64,000 bases of DNA from Bradyrhizobium oligotrophicum S58 (GCF_000344805.1 NC_020453.1:124001-188000), one strand, 5' to 3'; numbered from the stretch's first letter, positions 9,852 through 18,495 are shown. The notes: generated from the sequence alone by a model not told the origin. Made by a program: numbers and translations.

Positions 9852-10556
9852 TCACTTCGATTTGTTTGCGCCCAGCGACAGCGGCGGGCTGATCCCCGGC
9901 GTCGAGCCGGGCGCCGCGGCGGCCGACGACCCGCAGCCGCCCGTCCCCGATCCCGACCCGGCCTGCGGCAGCAGCACCTGCACCCCACGACCGCCGTCGG
10001 ATTCGACCCGCGACACGCCGGTGGTCATGTCGACCACCAAGCGGTCGCCGCGCATCACGTTCTTGCATTGGGTCATCACGACGCCGCCCTGCATCGTGAT
10101 CAAGTTGGTCTTGGTGTCGTAGACGGCGGTCTCACCGGTGACGACCTGATCCTTCTGGGTCACCACGACATTGCCGCGCGCCTCCATCCGCCGGATCGCC
10201 GAGCTGCCTTCCGGCCCCGGCGTCGCCGCCGGTGCAGCCTTGGCCGGCTTTGCCCCGCCTGGGGAGCCGGCGCCGCCGTCATAGAACACGACCAGCGATT
10301 TCGAGGTCATGGTGGTATCGCCCTGCACGACCTTCACGTTGCCGGAGAAGGTCGCCTCCTTCTTCTTGTCGTGCATCTCGAGCGCAGCCGCCTCGATCTG
10401 GATCGGCTGGTCGCGATTCTGCGAGAAGCCCTGCATCGCGTTCTGCCCGCCGGTGATTGTGGACTGGGCCTGCAGCGGGGCGGACAGCAGCATCGTGGTC
10501 AGCGCGACGACGCCGGCGCCACGAATAGTTGCTGGGATGAAACGTAACGTCGTCAT
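9852..10556 (-). CDS. lptA: LptA, periplasmic LPS transport protein (OstA family)
   Basis: Periplasmic bridge protein of 234 residues. A signal peptide covers about residues 1-31 (cleavage after SAPLQA). The OstA beta-jellyroll region covers about 35-180 (PIQIEAAALEMHDKKKEATFSGNVKVVQGD is the typical start). A proline/alanine-rich insert near 90-105 and a Gly/Ser-rich tail after 200 are outside the core. It begins 4 nt after the lptC stop, so both are cotranslated. Confidence 0.9.
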   Translation of the reverse strand: MTTLRFIPATIRGAGVVALTTMLLSAPLQAQSTITGGQNAMQGFSQNRDQPIQIEAAALEMHDKKKEATFSGNVKVVQGDTTMTSKSLVVFYDGGAGSPGGAKPAKAAPAATPGPEGSSAIRRMEARGNVVVTQKDQVVTGETAVYDTKTNLITMQGGVVMTQCKNVMRGDRLVVDMTTGVSRVESDGGRGVQVLLPQAGSGSGTGGCGSSAAAAPGSTPGISPPLSLGANKSK

Positions 10557-10560
10557 GAGG

Positions 10561-11256
10561 TCACTTCGGGTTGCGGGCCGGCCGGCCCGGATCGGCGCTC
10601 GCCGTCGTGGTCGGCGCCGTATTCATGTTGTCGAGGTTCATCACGACATTGCCCTCGAAGCGGATGACCTCGCCATTGTCGGTGATGCGCAGGCGATCCG
10701 CCGACAGCGTGCCGTTGGTGAGCTTGACGTCGACGCGCTCGTCCGAGCTCACGGTGCCCTTGGCCATGTCCACCGAGGCGCGGCTCAGGCGCGCCTGGTA
10801 ACCGGTCGAGGTCGTCAGCAGGATGTCCTTCTTGAGCTCGAGCTGCTGCTGCTTGGTGTCGAATACGCCGGTCTTCGCATTCAAGGTCACCGTCGACTGA
10901 TCCTCCATCAGCACCTTGGCGCGGAGGATGTTGAGCTCGACATGATCGGGATCGGTGAGGTCCTGCACGGCGGTGTTGGCGACCAGATCATACGGCCGCT
11001 GGTCCGGCGTGAAGCCGGTCAGATGCGGTGTCTCCATCGTGATCTTGCGGCCGGAGATGACGAGGTTGCCGGTGACATTGCCGGTGTCGACCGCAACGCG
11101 GATCTCGAAGGAGATGTAGAGAAGGGCGGCCATCGCCACCCCGACCGCTGCGGGCACCGCGATCCGCAACGTGCGCACGATGCGGCTGTGGCGCGCCGCG
11201 ACTGCAAAGCGCGCCTGAAGGCTGGGATCGTAAACGGGGTTGTGGACCGAGTTCAC
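10561..11256 (-). CDS. lptC: LptC, LPS export protein
   Basis: Bitopic inner-membrane protein of 231 residues linking the LptB2FG complex to LptA. A single N-terminal membrane helix lies at about residues 28-50 (IAVPAAVGVAMAALLYISF), followed by a periplasmic beta-jellyroll that includes NLVISGRKITMETPHLTGF and a SSDERVDVKLTNGTLSADRL segment. The C-terminal tail is Thr/Ala-rich. Upstream runs RNase D in the same direction (158 bp away); downstream lptA follows after 4 nt. Confidence 0.9.
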   Translation of the reverse strand: MNSVHNPVYDPSLQARFAVAARHSRIVRTLRIAVPAAVGVAMAALLYISFEIRVAVDTGNVTGNLVISGRKITMETPHLTGFTPDQRPYDLVANTAVQDLTDPDHVELNILRAKVLMEDQSTVTLNAKTGVFDTKQQQLELKKDILLTTSTGYQARLSRASVDMAKGTVSSDERVDVKLTNGTLSADRLRITDNGEVIRFEGNVVMNLDNMNTAPTTTASADPGRPARNPK

Positions 11257-11414
11257 CAGGGCTCCGAGACGCGAGACAGCTCGCCAACGACTCCCACCCT
11301 ACCATGGGCGCGCCGGCCATTGCAGCCTGGAACTGGCGCGAAATCGCGACCCAGAACGCCCGCAGATCATTAAGAGACATTAATGATCGTGAACAGACGC
11401 GCGATTCGTCCGGC

Positions 11415-12029
11415 TCATGAATGCGCGAAAATGTCCTCGGCCTCGAATCCGCCCAGATCGAGCGTCGCGCGGTGCGGCAGGAACGCGAAACAGGCCTGGG
11501 CCAGCGCCAGCCGCCCTTCCCGCGCCAGCATCACGTCGAGCTTTTCGCGCAGCGCATGCAGATGCAGCACATCGGAGGCGGCGTAGGCGAGCTGCGGCTC
11601 GCTCAGGGCATCCGCGCCCCAATCGCTCGACTGCTGCTGCTTGGAGAGATCGACGTTGAGCAGCTCGCGCACGAGGTCCTTCAGGCCGTGGCGATCGGTA
11701 TAGGTACGCGCCAGCCGCGAGGCGATCTTAGTGCAGTAGACCGGCTGCGGCATGACGCCGAATGCGTGATACAGCATCGCGACGTCGAAGCGCGCGAAAT
11801 GGAAGATCTTGGTGATGGCGGGATTGCCGAGCAGCGCCTTCAGGTTCGGCGCATCGGTGTGCCCCTTGGGGATCTGCACCACATCGGCCGAACCGTCGCC
11901 GGGCGACAGCTGCACCACGCACAGCCGGTCGCGGTGCGGATTGAGGCCCATGGTTTCGGTGTCGATCGCGACGGAGGTCGTGTAGCGGGAAAGATCAGGC
12001 AGGTCGCCGCGGTGCAGGCGTACAGTCAT
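11415..12029 (-). CDS. rnd: Ribonuclease D-like 3'-5' exonuclease
   Basis: DEDDy exonuclease of 204 residues containing only the catalytic domain; the HRDC domains of E. coli RNase D are absent, as in the short alphaproteobacterial form. Motif I is SVAIDTETMGL, motif II includes KIFHFARFDVAML, and motif III with the catalytic Tyr and Asp is AYAASDVLHL. Start ATG at 12027-12029 (MTVRLHRGDL) fits the family start; the open frame extends upstream without family similarity. Likely role is tRNA or other RNA 3'-end trimming. Confidence 0.88.
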   Translation of the reverse strand: MTVRLHRGDLPDLSRYTTSVAIDTETMGLNPHRDRLCVVQLSPGDGSADVVQIPKGHTDAPNLKALLGNPAITKIFHFARFDVAMLYHAFGVMPQPVYCTKIASRLARTYTDRHGLKDLVRELLNVDLSKQQQSSDWGADALSEPQLAYAASDVLHLHALREKLDVMLAREGRLALAQACFAFLPHRATLDLGGFEAEDIFAHS

Positions 12030-12170
12030 GGGCTTGAAACCTTGGTCAGAATCGAGGCGGCGCGACCCTAGCGCCCAATGCGGCCCGAGGCGAGCGGGAA
12101 GGACAAGGAGACGACGAGCTTGGTATTCAAGTCGCAAATTGCGGGTTTGCACCGGCCGGCCAGCGACGCG

Positions 12171-12191
12171 ACCGCTCGCCGCGCGAGCGGT
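12171..12191 (-). terminator. GC hairpin after the cco operon
   Basis: A perfect 9-bp stem (12171-12179 with 12183-12191) with a 3-nt loop sits 9 nt beyond the ccoS stop. There is no T run on the leftward strand, so it may be only a transcript-end stabiliser. Confidence 0.4.
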
Positions 12192-12200
12192 GAACCGTGA

Positions 12201-12392
12201 TCACGGGGGTGATCGACGCCGCGCAGGGTCGCCGTCATCCCGAATCGGGCCGTCGCCGTGTTGGAACAGGATCCGCTGCGCAGCGCCTTCGAGGTCATCA
12301 TATTGTTCGCTTCGCAACGTCCACAGGAATGCGGCGAGCGCGACGAGGCCCATGGCCACCGCAAGGGGCACCAGGAACAAGAAATTGATCAT
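12201..12392 (-). CDS. ccoS: CcoS/FixS, cbb3 oxidase assembly protein
   Basis: Small membrane protein of 63 residues with one N-terminal helix (MINFLFLVPLAVAMGLVALAAFLW) followed by the family signature LRSEQYDDLEGAAQRIL. CcoS is needed for heme and copper insertion into the cbb3 oxidase. Its start overlaps the DUF2189 gene end by 4 nt, so it belongs to the same operon. It is normally found with ccoG, ccoH and ccoI, which are not in this window. Confidence 0.88.
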   Translation of the reverse strand: MINFLFLVPLAVAMGLVALAAFLWTLRSEQYDDLEGAAQRILFQHGDGPIRDDGDPARRRSPP

Positions 12393-13186
12393 GACGCCGG
12401 CCCTGGTTGCACGGCCCGATAGGCGTGCCATGTGGCGTGGCCGAGCAAGGGATAGATGACCACGAGCCCGAGCATCCCGGTCACGAGGCTTGCAAGGAAG
12501 AGCACCAGCACGATGGCGGCCCAGACCAACAGCACCCGCAGATTGGTCCAGACCAGCGCCATGCTCGAGCCCATCGCAGTCAGCGCGTCCGTGTCCTGAT
12601 CAAGCAGCATGGGGATCGAAAACGCGCTGATGGCAAACGAGAACGCTGCGAACAAGCCGCCGACGGCGGTGCCGACCAGCAGCATCGCCCAACCGACCGC
12701 CGTGGTGAACAGCATCGGCGCGATGTGGTCGAGCCCAGGGAAAGGCAGCAGCCCGAAGAACAGCGCATAGATCAGGACGGCTGCGCGCATCCACAGCATC
12801 ATCAGCAGGCACAGCAGCACGCCGGTGAAGAGGAGCTGGCCGCCGGACCGCGCGCGGACCATGACGATGCTGGACCAGTTGAGCGGCGATCCGTGCTCGA
12901 GCCGGCGGCTCTTTTCATAGAGGCCGATCGCCAGGATCGGGCCGACCACCATGAACCCGGCAAAGGCGGGAAACAGGATGTAGTCGCGTCCGGTCGCCAC
13001 GAGGCCGCCGACCATTGCGACCGAGAGCACGAAGATCACGAGGCCATACGCGATGCTGATCGCGGGGGCGGTGACCAGGTCCTTGTAGCCCTGTGCGAGC
13101 CAGCCGAATGGATCGGACGACGTCAGCGGGCGCACCCAGCGATTTCCGACCGGGATCGGAGATGAGACCGGCGGGATCGTGGTCAT
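12389..13186 (-). CDS. DUF2189 multi-spanning membrane protein
   Basis: Predicted inner-membrane protein of 265 residues with about six hydrophobic segments and the typical DUF2189 start VRPLTSSDPFGWLAQGYKDL. The ATG at 13184-13186 is chosen because similarity to the family begins at once and it overlaps the preceding gene by 4 nt; an open upstream extension is out of character. The position between ccoP and ccoS with overlaps on both sides suggests a role in making or stabilising the oxidase. The function is not established. Confidence 0.82.
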   Translation of the reverse strand: MTTIPPVSSPIPVGNRWVRPLTSSDPFGWLAQGYKDLVTAPAISIAYGLVIFVLSVAMVGGLVATGRDYILFPAFAGFMVVGPILAIGLYEKSRRLEHGSPLNWSSIVMVRARSGGQLLFTGVLLCLLMMLWMRAAVLIYALFFGLLPFPGLDHIAPMLFTTAVGWAMLLVGTAVGGLFAAFSFAISAFSIPMLLDQDTDALTAMGSSMALVWTNLRVLLVWAAIVLVLFLASLVTGMLGLVVIYPLLGHATWHAYRAVQPGPAS

Positions 13187-13395
13187 TGCGGCGCTCCAAT
13201 GTCGACCGGCGAGCAGGAGGACTGCGCGGCGCTGAAGGCCCCCGACGCCCCCGCGCCGGCGCCGAGACGCGTATGTGCGACACAGGCCGGCTGCGAGCTG
13301 ATCGCCACGTAGAGCAGATGCACATTCGCGGCCGCCACCAGGGCGACAGCGAGCGCAACCAGGAGCCACAGCTTCCGCGAAGCCCGCAAACTCAT
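13183..13395 (-). CDS. Small membrane-anchored protein of unknown function
   Basis: A 70-residue protein with one N-terminal membrane helix (about residues 9-31) and a short, probably periplasmic tail containing two Cys (38 and 61) that could form a disulfide. I do not recognise a family. It overlaps the ccoP end and the DUF2189 start by 4 nt each, so it is clearly a unit of the cbb3 operon. An accessory or assembly role is inferred from position only. Confidence 0.7.
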   Translation of the reverse strand: MSLRASRKLWLLVALAVALVAAANVHLLYVAISSQPACVAHTRLGAGAGASGAFSAAQSSCSPVDIGAPQ

Positions 13396-14276
13396 CGCGC
13401 GCTCCTCTTGTCGGTCAAGTAGAGCGTCAGGATCTTGCGGTCGAGTTCGGAGAGGCGGCTTTCCCAGGCCGGCATGTGGCCCTGACGTCCGCCCCAGATC
13501 GTCGTCTCGATGGTCGCGAGATCGCCGCCATAGATCCAGGACCGGTCGGTGAGGTTCGGCGCGCCGAGCGAGGGATTGCCCTTGGCATCATCGCCATGAC
13601 AGGCCACGCAATTGGCGGCGAAGATCGCCTTGCCTTCGTCGACCCGCTTCGGGTCGACAGCCCCGGATGCGGGATGCGAGAGCGAAAAGACGTAGCTTGC
13701 CACCTTGAACACGTCTCCGCGCGGCAACATCTGGTCGCGACCGAACGCCGGCATCTGCGAGACGCGGGTCTCCTGGTGCGCCGAATTGATGCCGGCACGA
13801 ATCGTGGTGAAGACATCGTCCGGCTCGCTGCCCCAGAGCAATGACGAGGCCGTCAGATCGGGAAAGCCGGGTCCGCCCTTGGCGTCGACGCCGTGGCAGG
13901 GCGCGCAATTGTTGCCGAACAACGCAGGCCCGGTTTCGCGCACGACCTTCATCAGCGACGGATCCGCAGCGACGACGGCGTAATTGCCGCCAACGATCTT
14001 CTCGCTCCAGGCCCTGCGGTCGAGCGCGGCGTCCTTCAGCGAGGCGGCAACGAGATTGCGCTGGTCGAGACCGAGCAGCCCCTTGGTGTAGACCGCGCCC
14101 AGCGGCCAGGCCGGCATCAGCACCCAGTAGCCGAGCGAGAACAGGAAGGCCAAGGCGAGCAACGCATACACGGCGCGCGGCACCGGCGTGTTCAACTCGG
14201 TGATGCCGTTCCACTCGTGGCCGGTGGTGAGATAGCCGGTCAGGCCGTCGCGCGCGGGCTCGTGCTCTAGCGCCAT
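13392..14276 (-). CDS. ccoP: CcoP/FixP, diheme cytochrome c subunit of cbb3 oxidase
   Basis: Membrane-anchored subunit of 294 residues. The N-terminal FixP domain has one transmembrane helix (about 36-57), followed by two cytochrome c domains with heme motifs CAPCH (124-128) and CVACH (223-227); axial Met ligands are likely in VSQMPAFG and GHMPAW. It accepts electrons from cytochrome c and passes them to CcoO and CcoN. The start overlaps ccoQ by 10 nt. Confidence 0.95.
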   Translation of the reverse strand: MALEHEPARDGLTGYLTTGHEWNGITELNTPVPRAVYALLALAFLFSLGYWVLMPAWPLGAVYTKGLLGLDQRNLVAASLKDAALDRRAWSEKIVGGNYAVVAADPSLMKVVRETGPALFGNNCAPCHGVDAKGGPGFPDLTASSLLWGSEPDDVFTTIRAGINSAHQETRVSQMPAFGRDQMLPRGDVFKVASYVFSLSHPASGAVDPKRVDEGKAIFAANCVACHGDDAKGNPSLGAPNLTDRSWIYGGDLATIETTIWGGRQGHMPAWESRLSELDRKILTLYLTDKRSAR

Positions 14277-14437
14277 GGCTTGTCCTCGTCACGCAGGATC
14301 GATTGTGCCGCGTGGTCGAAACGCGGCTTGTTGCTCGGCCAGAGCGTGTAGGCCACCACGCCGATGGACAGCGCGATCAGGTAGAACAGTCCGAACGATT
14401 TGGAGATGCCGACCACGACATCGTGCGCGACGCTCAT
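14267..14437 (-). CDS. ccoQ: CcoQ/FixQ, small cbb3 oxidase subunit
   Basis: A 56-residue gene between ccoO and ccoP, read directly from the sequence: it starts MSVAHDVVVGISKSFG, has one membrane helix (FGLFYLIALSIGVVAYTLW) and ends DEDKPWR. This is the normal size and shape of FixQ, which stabilises CcoP and protects the complex. The ATG overlaps the ccoO stop by 4 nt and the stop overlaps the ccoP start by 10 nt. Confidence 0.9.
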   Translation of the reverse strand: MSVAHDVVVGISKSFGLFYLIALSIGVVAYTLWPSNKPRFDHAAQSILRDEDKPWR

Positions 14438-15177
14438 CGGCGGCCTCCCAGATCGGCCAGCGGCTTCTGGGCGGCCATGGTCAGGCGCCCGAGCACCTGC
14501 AGATAGGCGACCAGGGCATCCATCTCGGTGAGCACCGTGGGACGTCCGTCGAAGGCGCGCAACGTGGTCTCCTTGCCGTAGCGTCTGCTGACGCTCTCGG
14601 CCTGCGGCGAATCCGGATTGGCTTGTCCGTAGGCGTCGCGCGCGGCGTTCTCGATCATGTCGTCGGTATAGGGGACGCCGACGGTGCGTTGCGCACGCAA
14701 GTGCAGCGAAAGGTCGTCGGTGCGCAGCTCAGTCTTGAGCAGCCAGCCATAGGCGGGCATGATCGAGACCGGCACGACGTCGCGCGGATTGTTCAGGTGC
14801 TTCACGTGCCATTCGTCCGAGTATTTCTCGCCGATGCGAGCGAGATCCGGGCCGGTGCGCTTCGAGCCCCACAGCATCGGGTGGTCGTATTTGGATTCGA
14901 CGGCGAGCGAATAGGGTCCGTAGCGATCGACCTCGTCGCGCAGCGTGCGGATCATCTGCGAATGGCAGGCGTAGCAGCCCTCGCGAATGTAGATGTTGCG
15001 GCCGGCAAGCTCGAGCGGCGTGTACAGCCGCATGTCCGGCGCATCCTCCACGGTCTGGTGGATGGTGAACAGCGGCGCGATCTCGACGAGCCCGCCGATG
15101 CTCGCGACCGCGATGATGGCGAGGACAAAGCCGATCGCCCTGCGCTCGAGACGGTAGTGCAGCCCGAACAACGACAT
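14434..15177 (-). CDS. ccoO: CcoO/FixO, monoheme cytochrome c subunit of cbb3 oxidase
   Basis: Membrane-anchored cytochrome c of 247 residues. One N-terminal helix (about 14-34) is followed by the heme site CYACH (68-72) in REGCYACHSQMIRTLRDE, a pattern specific to FixO. The axial ligand Met is likely in VSIMPAYGWL. It carries electrons from CcoP to the CcoN active site. It begins 3 nt after ccoN. Confidence 0.95.
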   Translation of the reverse strand: MSLFGLHYRLERRAIGFVLAIIAVASIGGLVEIAPLFTIHQTVEDAPDMRLYTPLELAGRNIYIREGCYACHSQMIRTLRDEVDRYGPYSLAVESKYDHPMLWGSKRTGPDLARIGEKYSDEWHVKHLNNPRDVVPVSIMPAYGWLLKTELRTDDLSLHLRAQRTVGVPYTDDMIENAARDAYGQANPDSPQAESVSRRYGKETTLRAFDGRPTVLTEMDALVAYLQVLGRLTMAAQKPLADLGGRR

Positions 15178-15180
15178 CGC

Positions 15181-16833
15181 TCACTCCGCCGGTTGGGCGG
15201 CCAACCCGCCGGTCCGCGGCGCCGGCGCGTCGCCCGCGACCGCAACAGCGGGCTTGCCGACCGCGATGGTCTTCCAGAGATTGTAGGCTCCGATGCAGCC
15301 GCCAATCAGGAACAACAGCCCGCCGGCGGCGCGGGCGATGTAGTACGGCCGCATCGCGATCAGCGAGTCGAGGAACGAATAAGCGAGCGTGCCGCTTTCA
15401 TTGTAGGTCCGCCACATCAGCCCTTGGATGATGCCGGAATTCCACATCGCAAAGACATAGACGACCGTGCCCGCCAGCGCGAACCAGAAGTGGGCCTCGA
15501 CGAGCCGCGCCGAATACATGCCGTCGCGCTTCCACAGCCAGGGCACCAGCGAATAGATCGAGCCGAACGTGATCATGGCCACCCAGCCCAGCGCGCCGGC
15601 ATGGACGTGACCGATGGTCCAGTCGGTATAATGCGAGAGCGAGTTCACCGAACGGATCGCCATGAACGATCCCTCGAACGTCGTCAGGCCGTAGAACACG
15701 GCCGCCACCATCATGAAGCGCAAGGTCGCGTCATCACGCACCTTGTGCCAGGCGCCGTTCAGCGTCATCAGCGCGTTGCCGGCCGATGCCCAGGAGGGGA
15801 TCAGCAGCATCAGCGAGAAGGTCATTCCGAGCGTCTGCACCCATTGCGGCAGCGCCGTGTAGTGCAGGTGATGAGAGCCCGCCCACATGTAGAAGAACGT
15901 GATGCCCCAGAACGAAATGATCGACATGCGGTAGGAAAAGATCGGCCGCCCGGCGCGCATCGGCAGGAAGTAGTACATCATGCCGAGGAAGCCGGCGGTC
16001 AGCAGAAAGGCCACCGCGTTGTGCCCGTACCACCACTCGGTCATCGCATCCTGGACGCCGGAAAACAGCGAATAGCTCTTGGCGCTGCCGAACGAGATCG
16101 GGACGGCCAGGTTGTTGACGATATGGAGCATCGCCACGACCAGGATGAAGGCCATGTAGTACCAGTTGGCGACGTAGATGTGCGGCTCCTTGCGCCGCGC
16201 CAGCGTGCGCAGATAGATCAGGAAGTACACGACCCAGACCACCACGAGCCAGAGATCGACATACCATTCCGGCTCGGCATATTCCTTGGACTGGGTGATG
16301 CCCATCATGTAGCCGGTGACGGCGAGCACGCAGAACAGGTTGTAGCCGAGGAGCACGAACCAGGGGCTGAGCTGGTCCGGCAGGCGCGCCCGCGAGGTGC
16401 GCTGCAGGACGTAGAACGAGGTCGCAATCAGGCCGTTGCCGCCGAAGCCGAAGATCACCGCGGTGGTGTGGACCGGCCTGATCCGGCCGAAGCTGGACCA
16501 GCCTTCGCCGAAGGTCAGATCAGGATAGACCAGTTGCCATGCGGCCCAGTCGCCGACGGCGAAACCGACGACGGCCCAGATCATCGCCAGCACGACGCCC
16601 GCCCTGGTCGGGTCGTCATAGTAGTGAGCCAGCCGGTCATCCGACGGTTCCGGCGCGTGATAGTCGTGACCGATCCGAAACACCAAGGCGACGGCGCAGA
16701 TGAAAACAAGCGCGCCATGAATACCGAGCGGGTCATTGCGCCCGAGCAGGCCGAGTGTCAGCCCGAACAGTGCAACCAGGATGCTGATCAGGATCGCGCC
16801 TTGGCGCTCGCTCCGCGTCAGATGGGCAATCAT
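15181..16833 (-). CDS. ccoN: CcoN/FixN, catalytic subunit of cbb3 cytochrome oxidase
   Basis: Heme-copper oxidase subunit I of 550 residues with about 12-14 membrane helices, reducing O2 with high affinity. Metal ligands fit the C-family: FGRIRPVHTTAVIFGFGGN (low-spin heme His), WWYGHNAVAFLLTAGF (CuB His and the catalytic Tyr region), AGSHHLHYTALP (CuB His pair), and IGHVHAGALGW (heme His). The ATG at 16831-16833 (MIAHLTRSERQ) is preceded by a GCAGGA ribosome site; the frame stays open upstream but that part lacks similarity. First gene of the cco operon. Confidence 0.95.
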   Translation of the reverse strand: MIAHLTRSERQGAILISILVALFGLTLGLLGRNDPLGIHGALVFICAVALVFRIGHDYHAPEPSDDRLAHYYDDPTRAGVVLAMIWAVVGFAVGDWAAWQLVYPDLTFGEGWSSFGRIRPVHTTAVIFGFGGNGLIATSFYVLQRTSRARLPDQLSPWFVLLGYNLFCVLAVTGYMMGITQSKEYAEPEWYVDLWLVVVWVVYFLIYLRTLARRKEPHIYVANWYYMAFILVVAMLHIVNNLAVPISFGSAKSYSLFSGVQDAMTEWWYGHNAVAFLLTAGFLGMMYYFLPMRAGRPIFSYRMSIISFWGITFFYMWAGSHHLHYTALPQWVQTLGMTFSLMLLIPSWASAGNALMTLNGAWHKVRDDATLRFMMVAAVFYGLTTFEGSFMAIRSVNSLSHYTDWTIGHVHAGALGWVAMITFGSIYSLVPWLWKRDGMYSARLVEAHFWFALAGTVVYVFAMWNSGIIQGLMWRTYNESGTLAYSFLDSLIAMRPYYIARAAGGLLFLIGGCIGAYNLWKTIAVGKPAVAVAGDAPAPRTGGLAAQPAE

Positions 16834-17110
16834 GGCAATCCTGCAAACAAACCAGGGTTTTGGCGATCCGAAAGAGGCCGTCGACCTGCAGCGTCCGCAG
16901 GCGGTCGCTAAGGTCGGCGACAAGTCGAAGCAGCAGCCGGATCCATTGTCGGCTGACACGCGCACTGCCCCCGCATTCGGGGTGGCCGGCTGCGCGTGTC
17001 CTCGTTGTTGGATCTCTGAAATCGTGGATTGACGGCATCCGGGCCGCTGTCGTTTCGCAAGCGTATCGTGTTCTCGGCTGGACGCAAAGCCTGGACCTGC
17101 AAAGACCGCC

Positions 17111-17141
17111 GGGAATGCCCACGACTGTTGCCGGCATTCCC
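17111..17141. promoter_or_regulatory. Perfect 9-bp inverted repeat, possible operator
   Basis: GGGAATGCC (17111-17119) and GGCATTCCC (17133-17141) are separated by 13 nt, lying 278 bp before ccoN and 303 bp before dctP. It could be a dimeric regulator site or a hairpin. Confidence 0.4.
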
Positions 17142-17279
17142 TGACTCGTCGCCGTCGCGGCGTCCAACAGGCCGCTCGCCTCAGGGAGGAGTTCGATCCG
17201 GTTGGCCGCCTGCAGGTCCGCCACGGTCGGGCGGTGAGGGCTCGCCGCACCGCTTGCTTGCGTCGCGGCGAAGGCCATC

Positions 17280-17313
17280 CATTGATCGATGCAACTCCTG
17301 CATTGATCGATGC
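17280..17313. promoter_or_regulatory. Two 13-bp direct repeats spaced by 21 bp, possible operator
   Basis: CATTGATCGATGC occurs exactly at 17280-17292 and 17301-17313. The period of 21 bp is two helical turns, so a regulator could bind both copies on one face. Each copy holds the palindrome ATCGAT. It lies 131 bp before the dctP start, in a fitting place for control of the TRAP operon. Confidence 0.5.
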
Positions 17314-17443
17314 CGCATTTGGCTTGGACAGAAAATGCCGCCGGCCCTAGGCACGACATTGGCGCTTGACTTCGGAACCGAAGTGGAGCGACCCAAGGCG
17401 GCTCTGCCCAACAACGACACAATCAACAAAGGAGGAAGCTTAG

Positions 17444-18415
17444 ATGAAGGCACTGACAGGGATCATTGCGGCCGCTGTGCTGGCGGTCTCGTCGCCCTTG
17501 GCGATTGCGCGCGATTTCCGCTCCGCCGACGTGCACCCCGCCGATTATCCGACCGTCGAAGCCGTCAAGTTCATGGGCAAGGAGCTCGCAGCGGCGAGCG
17601 GCGGCAAGCTCGGCGTCAAGGTGTTTCCGAACGGCGCCCTCGGCTCCGAGAAGGACACCATCGAGCAGCTCAAGATCGGCGCGCTCGACATGATGCGGAT
17701 CAACTCCTCGCCGCTCAACAATTTCGTCCCCGAAACCGTCGCGCTGTGCCTGCCCTTCGTCTTCCGCGACACGCAGCATATGCGCACCGTCCTGGACGGG
17801 CCGATCGGCGACGAGATCCTGGCCGCCATGGAGCCCGCGGGCCTGGTCGGCCTCGCTTATTATGACAGCGGCGCACGCTCGATCTACACCGTCAAGGCGC
17901 CGGTCAAGTCGCTCGCCGACCTCAAGGGCCTGAAGATCCGCGTGCAGCAGTCCGACCTCTGGGTCGGCATGATCCAGAGCCTCGGCGCCAACCCGACCCC
18001 GATGCCCTATGGCGAGGTCTACACCGCGCTGAAGACCGGCCTCGTCGACGCGGCCGAGAACAACTGGCCGTCCTACGAGTCCTCGCGCCATTTCGAGGCC
18101 GCCAAGTTCTACAACGTCACCGAGCACTCGCTGGCGCCTGAGGTCCTCGTGATGTCCAAGAAGGTCTGGGACAATTTGAGCAAAGAGGACCAGGCCTTGG
18201 TCCGCAAGGCGGCCAAGGACTCCGTACCGGTGATGCGCAAGCTCTGGGACGAGCGTGAGCAGGTCTCCCGCAAGGCCGTCGAGGCCGCCGGCGTCCAGGT
18301 CGTGACGATCGCCAACAAGCAGGAATTCGTCGACGCGATGAAGCCGGTCTACCAGAAGTTCGCCGGCGACGAGAAGCTCCAGAGCCTCGTCAAGCGCATC
18401 CAGGACACCAAGTAA
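17444..18415 (+). CDS. dctP: DctP-type TRAP transporter substrate-binding protein
   Basis: Periplasmic binding protein of 323 residues. A signal peptide spans residues 1-22 (cleavage after PLAIA). The DctP domain includes the conserved carboxylate-binding Arg in LKGLKIRVQQSDLWVGM and the GANPTPMPYGEVYTALKTG motif, with the following AENNWPSY aligning the ligand. The RBS AAAGGAGG is strong and 8 nt upstream. The ligand is probably an organic acid; whether a C4-dicarboxylate or sugar acid is not clear. First gene of dctPQM. Confidence 0.92.
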   Translation: MKALTGIIAAAVLAVSSPLAIARDFRSADVHPADYPTVEAVKFMGKELAAASGGKLGVKVFPNGALGSEKDTIEQLKIGALDMMRINSSPLNNFVPETVALCLPFVFRDTQHMRTVLDGPIGDEILAAMEPAGLVGLAYYDSGARSIYTVKAPVKSLADLKGLKIRVQQSDLWVGMIQSLGANPTPMPYGEVYTALKTGLVDAAENNWPSYESSRHFEAAKFYNVTEHSLAPEVLVMSKKVWDNLSKEDQALVRKAAKDSVPVMRKLWDEREQVSRKAVEAAGVQVVTIANKQEFVDAMKPVYQKFAGDEKLQSLVKRIQDTK

Positions 18416-18495
18416 GAACCAGGCAAGGCAAAAGGGGCCGGGTCCGGTGTCGCCACGCGGCGACGCCGGACATCGGCACAAGGGGAGGGGCAGGA

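Larger units (their letters stand above)
16834..17443. promoter_or_regulatory. 610-bp divergent control region between ccoN and dctP
   Basis: No supported gene lies here. It must hold the promoters of the leftward cbb3 operon and the rightward TRAP operon. It contains a 31-bp inverted repeat and a pair of 13-bp direct repeats, listed separately. I did not find a clean TTGAT-N4-ATCAA FNR/FixK box. Confidence 0.6.

Noticed and set aside
14275..16911. 878-residue frame antisense to ccoO and ccoN
   Set aside because: It mirrors the third-position GC of the real genes on the other strand; it is rich in Arg, His, Gln and Asp and has no domain.
16834..17250. 139-residue upstream extension of ccoN
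   Set aside because: No FixN protein has it; the ATG at 16833 begins the conserved part and has a ribosome site.
16834..17443. FNR/FixK box for the cbb3 operon
   Set aside because: TTGATCGATGCAA at 17282 resembles one, but the half-sites are one base too close and it is better explained as part of the 13-bp direct repeat.
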